A stretch of 22,650 nt of DNA from positions 1 through 22,650 of the IMG/VR virus record IMGVR_UViG_3300031857_001495; one strand, 5' to 3'. Origin of the DNA: a virus. Of this stretch, positions 13,397 through 20,100 are shown in pieces; position 1 is the first letter of the stretch; every line of letters starts with the position of its first letter. A program made the translations under genes and the position numbers. The notes beneath the pieces were generated by a model. It did not search any database and had not been told where the DNA came from. It was given only the letters and a program-made list of their open reading frames with translations.

Positions 13397-15594
13397 CGGT
13401 TTTAGCTGCAAACGACGCTTATCAAGCGATTAGTTATAACGAGAATGCTGAGAATAGAGCCGACAGATTTAGGCTCGACAATGAATTCTTGAAGGGATTT
13501 AGAGGCAAGTCTCCAAAGTTCGGCTACAACGGCTTAGGAGAACTTGTTTATTATCGAACATATTCGAGAACAATGCCTGATGGTCGCAAGGAGACTTTCT
13601 GCGACACGGTTCAGCGTGTAGTAGAGGGCTGCTTTGAGATCCAACGCAGACACAGCAAGAAGATACACATACCATGGGACTACGATAAAGCTCAAAGATC
13701 AGCACAAGAGATGTTCCAAAGGATTTGGGACTTTAAGTTTTTGCCCCCAGGCCGGGGTTTATGGATGATGGGCACGGAATTTATGTGGACAAGAGGATCT
13801 GCAGCTTTGAATAACTGCGGCTTTGTCAGCACGAGCGATATTGATACAGACCCAGCAGAGCCCTTCTGCTTCTTGATGGACATGTCGATGCTCGGCGTTG
13901 GAGTCGGATTTGATACTAAAGGGGCCAAAAAAGTAAAGGTCAACGAACCGGCACCATTCTCACGGATTCATGTTGTCGGCGATTCACGTGAAGGTTGGGT
14001 CGAGTCTGTAAGGCAGCTTATCTTCTCATATACGACTCGATCAGAGGATGGCTTTGTAGACTTTGATTACAGCGAGATTCGTAAAGAAGGATCAGATATC
14101 AAAGGCTTTGGCGGCAAAGCATCCGGACCTAAGATTCTTCGAGAGCTTCATGGATTGATAGCGAAGCACTTAGACAAGAAAATTGGGAAGCACTTGTCAA
14201 GCGTAGACATCACCGATATTATGAATTATATCGGCAGATGCGTCGTTGCTGGCAATGTAAGGCGTACAGCGGAAATAGCATTCGGAGAAATCGACGATAT
14301 GGAATATGCGTCGATGAAGAATTACAAGCGGACTCTCAAAGATGAAGACTTAGGAGCGTTTTACGAAGTCACTGGCAATCTCTGGGCAGCAGAGCTAAAC
14401 CGCAACAAGGATAATGCTTGCCCACAAGCTAAATTATCTGACTTTGAGCTAAACGGCGAGCTAAGAATACCTGAGGATAGATTGATCCCAGCCATCGAGA
14501 CCTGGAATGCTGTTAATATGCAACGGTGGGCATCGAATAATTCAATCTTCGCCAAGGTTGGGATGAACTATGATGCCATAGCCGAACAAATCGCTGTCAA
14601 TGGAGAACCAGGATTTATTTGGTTAGATAACGTCAGAGATTACGGGAGAATGAAAGACGGTTATAAGCCAGGTATCGACGGAAGGGTTAAAGGTAGTAAT
14701 CCTTGTGTCGAGCAAAGCTTAGAGAGCTACGAGCTTTGCAATCTTGTCGAGACTTTCCCAGCTAATCACGACGATGCAGAAGATTATATGAGGACACTCA
14801 AGTTCGCATATCTTTATGCTAAAACTGTTACGTTGCTGCCAACTCATAACGCGAGAACTAATCAGGTCACTTTGAGAAACAGAAGAATCGGCTTGTCTCA
14901 AAGTGGTATTGCTCAGGCATTTGCTAAATTTGGTAGGAGAAACGTTCTTAATGACTTCTGCGATGCTGGCTACAATGAAATTCGCCGTTGGGATAAGATT
15001 TATTCTGAATGGCTTTGTATCCCAACATCTATCAAAGTCACCTCTGTTAAGCCAAGTGGTACTGTAAGCTTGCTAGTAGGTGCTACTCCTGGTATTCACC
15101 ATCCAGAAGCCAGACACTACTGGAGAAGGATGAGATTAGCTAAAGATAGTCCATTAGTCCCAATCTTGATCGAGGCTGGGTATCACATTGAGCCAGTTCT
15201 AAGTGATCCAGATCGTACTGTTGTTGTCAAATTCGCTATTAGTGACCCAAGAGTTCGACCAGTGGCTGATACTACTATTTGGGAGCAGATGGCAAATGCT
15301 TCAGATTACCAGTTGTTCTGGGCCGATAACCAAGTATCTTGTACTGTCAAGTTCAAGAATAGCGAAAGAGATCAAATCGCTCTTGTGCTTGAAGCTTATG
15401 AAGACAAGCTGAAGGGTATTAGCTTCTTGCCTGCTACGGATCACGGTTATGCACAAGCTCCTTACGAGCCGTGCACAGAACAAGAGGTTATTGAATACAA
15501 CATGAAGGTCAAACCAGTTGATTATTCAAAGTATTTAGTCGATGCCGTGGGAAGTGTTTATTGCGATAACGATTCTTGTGAAGTCCGCAAATAA
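13393..15594 (+). CDS. nrdJ: Adenosylcobalamin-dependent (class II) ribonucleoside-triphosphate reductase
   Basis: A 733-residue enzyme, very close to the 739 of the monomeric Lactobacillus leichmannii enzyme. It converts ribonucleotides to deoxyribonucleotides using a radical made from coenzyme B12. Visible active-site elements: LNNCGFVS with C142 (partner redox cysteine), NPCVEQSLESYELCNL with C438 and C449 spaced 11 apart as in C408/C419 of L. leichmannii, KPSGTVSLLVGATPGIHH (phosphate-binding region), and a C-terminal C724-x4-C729 pair for re-reduction, with the same spacing as C731/C736. No class I partner subunit (NrdB) is nearby, as expected. GGAG at 13382-13385 precedes ATG 13393. Codon use differs from neighbours: ATC is favoured over ATA for Ile, with many GGC, TTC and GAG. 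A strong hairpin follows. Confidence 0.93.
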   Translation: MTVLAANDAYQAISYNENAENRADRFRLDNEFLKGFRGKSPKFGYNGLGELVYYRTYSRTMPDGRKETFCDTVQRVVEGCFEIQRRHSKKIHIPWDYDKAQRSAQEMFQRIWDFKFLPPGRGLWMMGTEFMWTRGSAALNNCGFVSTSDIDTDPAEPFCFLMDMSMLGVGVGFDTKGAKKVKVNEPAPFSRIHVVGDSREGWVESVRQLIFSYTTRSEDGFVDFDYSEIRKEGSDIKGFGGKASGPKILRELHGLIAKHLDKKIGKHLSSVDITDIMNYIGRCVVAGNVRRTAEIAFGEIDDMEYASMKNYKRTLKDEDLGAFYEVTGNLWAAELNRNKDNACPQAKLSDFELNGELRIPEDRLIPAIETWNAVNMQRWASNNSIFAKVGMNYDAIAEQIAVNGEPGFIWLDNVRDYGRMKDGYKPGIDGRVKGSNPCVEQSLESYELCNLVETFPANHDDAEDYMRTLKFAYLYAKTVTLLPTHNARTNQVTLRNRRIGLSQSGIAQAFAKFGRRNVLNDFCDAGYNEIRRWDKIYSEWLCIPTSIKVTSVKPSGTVSLLVGATPGIHHPEARHYWRRMRLAKDSPLVPILIEAGYHIEPVLSDPDRTVVVKFAISDPRVRPVADTTIWEQMANASDYQLFWADNQVSCTVKFKNSERDQIALVLEAYEDKLKGISFLPATDHGYAQAPYEPCTEQEVIEYNMKVKPVDYSKYLVDAVGSVYCDNDSCEVRK

Positions 15595-15729
15595 AACTCG
15601 CTCGGTATATTGTATCGCTTAGGCAACAAGGCATACGATCTTGTTGCCTAAGCAAGAGATGCTGGTGATCACTCAAAAATCCTTAGCCAGCGATTGTAAT
15701 TATTATCTTCGTTATAGTATTTTAATATT
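15595..15729 (+). promoter_or_regulatory. Intergenic region between the reductase and helicase genes
   Basis: This 135-base gap is the longest in the window. It carries the 14-bp hairpin at 15617-15653, a weaker dyad (GCTGG 15661-15665 with CCAGC 15687-15691, enclosing a TGATCA palindrome), and then an AT-rich stretch with TTATAGTATTTTAATATT just before the helicase ATG. The layout suggests the end of one transcript and the start of another, but no firm promoter consensus and no Shine-Dalgarno for the helicase start are visible. Confidence 0.4.
15617..15653 (+). terminator. Perfect 14-bp hairpin after the reductase gene
   Basis: GCTTAGGCAACAAG (15617-15630) pairs perfectly with CTTGTTGCCTAAGC (15640-15653) around the nine-base loop GCATACGAT. 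It starts 22 bases after the reductase stop. There is no following T-run, so a classic intrinsic terminator is not proven. An mRNA 3'-stabilising or processing hairpin, or a protein-binding site, is equally possible. The structure itself is certain from sequence. Confidence 0.6.
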
Positions 15730-17319
15730 ATGATAGCTCGCATAGTCGATAACAAGTTCATACAGCTTCACAGTATTACTGACCATGAGGATCAGGTGTT
15801 ATGGGAGGCTTTTAGTGTTTCAGAGCCCGGTACCTATATTGACAATTCTTATTATTCTAACTGGGATGGTGTTTATCGCAAGTATAATAGAGCAAGGAAA
15901 CGGCTTGCCAGGCCTTTGTTAGGCATGCTCCGTGAAGTTTGTGAAAAGCATAAATTGCCACTGTCTGTCGAAGATATACGAGATCCTTGGAAGTATACCA
16001 CAGTAAAGCAAGAAGATATAGACGAGAACTTCTTAGCTAATATTAAGTTGGAAGACTATCAGATAAATGCTATAAGGAGTTGCATTGACAATGAATGTGG
16101 AATAGTCGACGTGCCGACTGGTGGAGGTAAGGGAGAGCTAATTTGCGGCTTTTGCAAGGCTATACAATGCCCTACTCTAATATTAGCTGATCAAAGGGTC
16201 GTAGTAAAACAACTCAAAGAGAGGTTAGAACTAAGAGATATTACTGATGATGTTGGTATATTTTATGCCGGTAAAAGGCCAGATGGGCAAGTTATAGTAG
16301 TAGGCCTAATTCAAACTTTAACGGCCAATAAAAAGCCACCAGAGCTACCAGATAGGAAAAAGGATGAGACAGATAAAGCATACAAAAAAAGACTCGACCG
16401 TTATGAAGCTTCTCTCAAAGCTTTCAAGACTAGGAAAAAGAACGTCAAGTTCTTAAATGAGTATGTCAAGAAAGCAGAGATGATAATTGTAGATGAATGT
16501 GACAAAGCTGCAAGTGAGAGTTATAAAAACCTTTTTAGGCATTCATTTCAAGGCCGAAGACGGTATGGTTTTTCCGGAACCCCGTTTGATCCTGATAAAC
16601 CTGTTAACGAGATTGTAATTAAGGAGCATCTCGGATCTATAATATATAAAGAGCAAAGAGAAACAATATTAAACAGAGGCCGTATAGTCCCAATTACTTA
16701 TAACATGTTAGCGTTCGGATTGGAAGGCAATCCAAACGAAGGCTCAGCTTATGATATAGCTTATGATGAATGGATAATTAACAACAAGAAGTTCCATCAT
16801 CTCATTTATAAGCTGTGTGCAAAGTTTAATACAGTAGGTAAGCTAATTCTCGTCGATCGCAAAAACCTCGGTTATTCGCTTAGGGATACCATACAAGAGC
16901 ATGGAATTGAAGCTCACTTTATACATGGTGACACGCCTACTAAAGAGCGTGACGCTACATTGAAACGGTTTGAAAGACGGGAATTCAGCGTACTTATAGG
17001 TGGGAAGATTATTAACAGAGGTCTTGACTTAGCTGGTGGTTGTGAGGTGCTGATACTAGCTGGCAGCAATAAGGATCGATCAGATCTGCTGCAGCGGGTA
17101 GGGCGGGCTTTCAGGCGTAATGAATTAGGAAGTAGTAAAATTTACGACTTCTTTTTCAGATGCAATAGATACCTTTACGATCACTCAAAGCAAAAGCTAA
17201 AGATTATGGTTAATAATAAGTTCGACACTAAAGTAATATTTCCAGGTGGTGTTATCGATGGATCAGAATTCATTAGTAAACGATTTAGAGTCGATAAGCG
17301 ACTGCTCGGAAACAAATAA
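15730..17319 (+). CDS. uvsW: UvsW-like superfamily 2 DNA helicase
   Basis: A 529-residue protein, close to T4 UvsW (503), an SF2 helicase that reverses forks and unwinds branched DNA and R-loops in recombination. Motifs in order: Q-like LEDYQINAI before motif I, motif I VPTGGGKGE (residues 128-136, K134), motif II VDECD (D255-E256), motif III GFSGTPF (280-286), motif V RGLDLAGG and motif VI QRVGRAFRR (455-463). The Ser/Thr that should follow the Walker lysine is Gly135. A Lys-rich helical stretch lies between motifs Ib and II (about 200-248). The N-terminal 110 residues would be the DNA-binding domain. The gene overlaps the late sigma factor by 62 bases, tying repair to late transcription. 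The ATG lacks a clear ribosome binding site. Confidence 0.85.
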   Translation: MIARIVDNKFIQLHSITDHEDQVLWEAFSVSEPGTYIDNSYYSNWDGVYRKYNRARKRLARPLLGMLREVCEKHKLPLSVEDIRDPWKYTTVKQEDIDENFLANIKLEDYQINAIRSCIDNECGIVDVPTGGGKGELICGFCKAIQCPTLILADQRVVVKQLKERLELRDITDDVGIFYAGKRPDGQVIVVGLIQTLTANKKPPELPDRKKDETDKAYKKRLDRYEASLKAFKTRKKNVKFLNEYVKKAEMIIVDECDKAASESYKNLFRHSFQGRRRYGFSGTPFDPDKPVNEIVIKEHLGSIIYKEQRETILNRGRIVPITYNMLAFGLEGNPNEGSAYDIAYDEWIINNKKFHHLIYKLCAKFNTVGKLILVDRKNLGYSLRDTIQEHGIEAHFIHGDTPTKERDATLKRFERREFSVLIGGKIINRGLDLAGGCEVLILAGSNKDRSDLLQRVGRAFRRNELGSSKIYDFFFRCNRYLYDHSKQKLKIMVNNKFDTKVIFPGGVIDGSEFISKRFRVDKRLLGNK

Positions 17320-18226
17320 AATAGACCTAACGCCACAGGCCAGTACTAGAAAATTATACTTTATAAACGAAATAGTGGAATGGCAACTAACACAATATAT
17401 ATGGACCGGTTGTACTGATGTAAAACTGCGTGATGAGATAATGTCACACGCAACAGAACTAATCCGGCAGATAATAAGAAAGCAAGGTTTACATCAGATC
17501 TACCCAGGCCAGGATGAATCATCATTTGGCGACCTTTTACAAACAGCATGGGTACAAATAGAAAGAACGTTATATAAGTATCGTGCTAGGCCGCATTGCA
17601 GGAGATGCTACAACCCAGATAGGCCTAATGACTCAGTGCTATATAATCCAGGTGTCGTTGAATATGGTATCAAGACTATAGAAGATACTATTACAATGCA
17701 TGATGGTAAGTGCCCTAAGTGTAGGTATGCTTTATACGACATACCAATAATTAAGCCAGTGCAAGGTCTTTTTGCCGGTACAGAAACAATTCTTTATCGG
17801 GGTATGTCTAAAGTGTTTAATATGTGGTCTCAGGTCGCTAGAACAGTAATATTAGCACATATCAAGAAAGAAGGCAGAGATAGAAAGAATTCAGGGTCAT
17901 ATGTCAGTCATTTAGGCAATAAGCAGAAACCAATATCTGGCATTATAGAACGTTTCTTGAATGAATTGCGTGAAATAAATCGTTTTGACGATACGAATTT
18001 AAAAATAATAGAGGCCTTAGAGCAGATTATAAACAATGATGAAAAGCCGCATGACGGACTAATCAGCAAGCTAGTTAATCAGTCTGGATTTTCAAGGCAA
18101 GCAGTGACAAACTTCCTGAAAGTGACAAAGTTACGTAGCTTTGAGTTGACTGACTCTCCGGTTAATAGAACGATAGAGCCTAAGATAGATAATAGAAAAG
18201 CTGCCTTAGAGGTCGAAGAAGAATAA
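17258..18226 (+). CDS. 55: Late-transcription sigma factor, gp55-like, with zinc-ribbon-like insertion
   Basis: A 322-residue protein versus 185 in T4 gp55. Shared pattern: an N-terminal LYFINEIVEWQLTQ (T4 ELLQAIIDWKTEL), a region-2-like FGDLLQTAWVQIERTLYKY (about 88-108), and FNMWSQVARTVILAHIKKEGRDRKNSGSYV (from F187), closely like T4 FNAFVQRIKKERKE. Between them lies an insertion of about 75 residues with C114-x2-C117 and C152-x2-C155, a probable zinc ribbon. After residue 215 there is an extra domain with a helix-turn-helix-like LISKLVNQSGFSRQAVTNFLK. The hydrophobic clamp-binding tail of T4 gp55 is not seen; the protein ends in acidic residues. It would direct RNA polymerase to late promoters. 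ATG 17258 has AGGTGG eight bases upstream and lies within the helicase gene; the in-frame GTG at 17246 is less likely. Confidence 0.75.
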   Translation: MDQNSLVNDLESISDCSETNKIDLTPQASTRKLYFINEIVEWQLTQYIWTGCTDVKLRDEIMSHATELIRQIIRKQGLHQIYPGQDESSFGDLLQTAWVQIERTLYKYRARPHCRRCYNPDRPNDSVLYNPGVVEYGIKTIEDTITMHDGKCPKCRYALYDIPIIKPVQGLFAGTETILYRGMSKVFNMWSQVARTVILAHIKKEGRDRKNSGSYVSHLGNKQKPISGIIERFLNELREINRFDDTNLKIIEALEQIINNDEKPHDGLISKLVNQSGFSRQAVTNFLKVTKLRSFELTDSPVNRTIEPKIDNRKAALEVEEE

Positions 18227-18261
18227 CTCTATCAAATATATGTTATCCAAAGGAGAACAGT
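18227..18261 (+). promoter_or_regulatory. Leader with strong ribosome binding site
   Basis: AAGGAG at 18249-18254, six to seven bases before ATG 18262, is the best Shine-Dalgarno in the window, suggesting high expression of the following gene. Upstream, CAAATATAT at 18233-18241 repeats a motif found in front of the reverse-strand gene near 2084. It may be a phage promoter element, but two copies are thin evidence. Confidence 0.5.
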
Positions 18262-18915
18262 ATGAGCATTTTCGAAGACCAGTTAGAGCATTCGTTATCA
18301 CAAGTAAACATTCATAGGACTTTGAATCAGCAGTTAGTTAACCTTCTAGAGGGTCAGTCTCTCGATCCAGCAGCGTTGATCGATGTGAGTTTAAATGAAT
18401 GCCTCACAGAGGGGTTCGGAGAGGGCTTGAAAAATAGACTTAAAAATATGTGGTCAGATCTTGTATGGCAAAGGCCGAAAGATCAATCGAAAGTCGATAA
18501 GAGTGCCGAGCGTGCCAAAGCTAAACAAGATAAAATTTCACAGCGAGCACGACAGAAGGCAGATAGAACCGCTAGCAGAGCACAGGCAGCATATGCTAGA
18601 ATGCCTGAAGATCAAAGGCGGGCTGTAGCGAAGTATGCTAACCAAAACAACCAGTTGGCAGCTTTAACTACTAAAGTTAAAGATTACTATAAAAATCAGG
18701 TAAATAATTTATCGCGTAACGCCTATCAGATGGCAGATGACTCGACATCGCAGGGTCGTAACTTGCAAACTGTGTTATCAGCTTTACATGATCGGCTAAT
18801 GGCTAGCATCGAGAATTGGACCCCATCTTTGGCTAAGGCTGGAGAAAAGGGGTATACCAGACAGTCTTCCGGCTTATATAAATCAGCTGGAGGTATGAAT
18901 GACTACTCAATCTAA
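18262..18915 (+). CDS. Unrecognised basic helical protein, possibly structural
   Basis: A 217-residue protein. Residues 1-70 contain amphipathic helices (FEDQLEHSLSQVNIHRTLNQQL). Residues 73-115 are extremely charged and Lys/Arg/Ala/Gln-rich (KSAERAKAKQDKISQRARQK), forming a likely single helix. The C-terminal third has a conserved-looking WTPSLAKAGEKGYTRQSSG. No family recognised. The strong ribosome binding site suggests an abundant product. With its neighbour it sits between the late sigma factor and the terminase genes. A nucleic-acid-binding internal head protein or assembly factor would fit the basic composition, but this is a guess. Confidence 0.6.
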   Translation: MSIFEDQLEHSLSQVNIHRTLNQQLVNLLEGQSLDPAALIDVSLNECLTEGFGEGLKNRLKNMWSDLVWQRPKDQSKVDKSAERAKAKQDKISQRARQKADRTASRAQAAYARMPEDQRRAVAKYANQNNQLAALTTKVKDYYKNQVNNLSRNAYQMADDSTSQGRNLQTVLSALHDRLMASIENWTPSLAKAGEKGYTRQSSGLYKSAGGMNDYSI

Positions 18916-19486
18916 GCCCGACAGTTTGGATGTCGTACTGAAGAAGATCGAAGAGCAGAAAGTAACTGTTAGCGATTTTAATCAGTTGATTTCCGAGTCT
19001 ACTCCGGAGGCTATAAGAGATCGTCTAAGGCGGCGTACTCTCAAAAGCGAGACAGAGTCTCACATAGACAATAAAACCGGCCATCAAGGCATGAGTTTAC
19101 CGCATTTTCAGAAGCGAGTAGCACCGAAAAGAAAGCCAGAAAATCAGCAAAACCATGGAAGGTCTAAAGTGGCTAATAGGCATAGCCAGAGAACGCAAGC
19201 TAGACAAAGAGCTGCTACTGAATCTACTACTAAGCCATCGGCTAATACTGAACCAGCTACTACACCAGCGTTGTTGGAAGGTACTGGATTCGACTTTAAG
19301 CTGAGCCGCGATAATGCAGGCCTAACTATGATCATAGAGCACAATGGTCAAGAATTAGCTAGAGCAAAGCATAATAAGAATACTAACAAGTGGGATATAG
19401 TAAAGCCCACAGATGATCAGGTCAAATGCGTGAGCCTGGTCCAATTTGATGGTTACGACTGGAATACACTTTTCGGTGCTATTTGA
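18899..19486 (+). CDS. Unrecognised protein with basic linker and small C-terminal domain
   Basis: A 195-residue protein. Residues 1-50 are helical (SLDVVLKKIEEQKVTVSDF; TPEAIRDRLRRRTL). Residues 55-125 are low-complexity, rich in Arg, Lys, Gln, Thr and Ala, and likely disordered. Residues 127-195 form a compact beta-type domain (GFDFKLSRDNAGLTMIIEHNGQ ... LVQFDGYDWNTLFGAI). No family is recognised. GGAGG (18889-18893) is five bases before ATG 18899, and the start lies within the end of the previous gene, so the two are probably co-expressed. The end overlaps the small terminase start (TGATG). Confidence 0.6.
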   Translation: MTTQSKPDSLDVVLKKIEEQKVTVSDFNQLISESTPEAIRDRLRRRTLKSETESHIDNKTGHQGMSLPHFQKRVAPKRKPENQQNHGRSKVANRHSQRTQARQRAATESTTKPSANTEPATTPALLEGTGFDFKLSRDNAGLTMIIEHNGQELARAKHNKNTNKWDIVKPTDDQVKCVSLVQFDGYDWNTLFGAI

Positions 19487-20100
19487 TGGAAGATTTAGAC
19501 TCGCTATTGCAGCAAATTGATGAGCTTGATGCAAAAGCTGGTGAAAGTATACAGGAACCGGCTCAGCCATCTGAATCGTTTGCGGAATCAGATTCAATAA
19601 TCGATCCAGACGATCCGATTTTGAATAAAAAGATTGAAGAGAAGATTACGATAGTAGATGTACAGGATGACATAAAAGTCAATTTAGATGTTATTCCAAC
19701 AGAGATTACTCCTGTTGTGCAAGCAGAAGAGCCGTTGATAGATATTAAGAAGTATCTAAACAAGCTCGATACTGTTACTGATTCTATTCTGGAATCATGT
19801 AATGCTGATAGGCAAGAAGCACAAGACATTATAAATATGTATAGGAGAGAGATTGATTCTGCTATAACGAATTCTAGGCAACCTCAGAGGATGTTTGTTG
19901 ATGGCTTGGTAAAGGCATTGGAAGTAAAGTCTAATGTAAATATGACAGCGGTTAAAGCTTTAGAAGCTACAGCGAAGATGATCGCTACTACCAAGGCTGG
20001 TTCTAGTGTGCAGGTCAATAATTTAAACGTAGGACCAGGCAATAGCTCTGATTTAGAATCTGTCCTGGCATTGCCTTTGTCCCAAGACGATGAATACTAA
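19486..20100 (+). CDS. 16: Probable small terminase subunit, gp16-like
   Basis: A 204-residue protein directly upstream of and overlapping the large terminase gene. The first 95 residues are acidic and disorder-prone (IIDPDDPILN). Residues 100-170 form long helices (ILESCNADRQEAQDIINMY; RMFVDGLVKALEVKSNVNMTAVKALEATAKM), the arrangement of the gp16 oligomerisation core. The end is a flexible tail. Small terminases recognise the packaging start on phage DNA and stimulate the motor ATPase. The call rests on position and helical layout; sequence motifs in this family are weak. The real start is ATG 19486 (TGATG overlap) rather than the TTG three bases before. Confidence 0.6.
   Translation: MEDLDSLLQQIDELDAKAGESIQEPAQPSESFAESDSIIDPDDPILNKKIEEKITIVDVQDDIKVNLDVIPTEITPVVQAEEPLIDIKKYLNKLDTVTDSILESCNADRQEAQDIINMYRREIDSAITNSRQPQRMFVDGLVKALEVKSNVNMTAVKALEATAKMIATTKAGSSVQVNNLNVGPGNSSDLESVLALPLSQDDEY

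Noticed and set aside
19830-19837. Exact T4 late box TATAAATA on the forward strand
   Set aside because: It lies in the middle of the small terminase coding sequence, about 260 bases before the next gene; similar exact boxes on the reverse strand at 3946-3953 and 10725-10732 have no gene to drive. Likely chance in AT-rich DNA.
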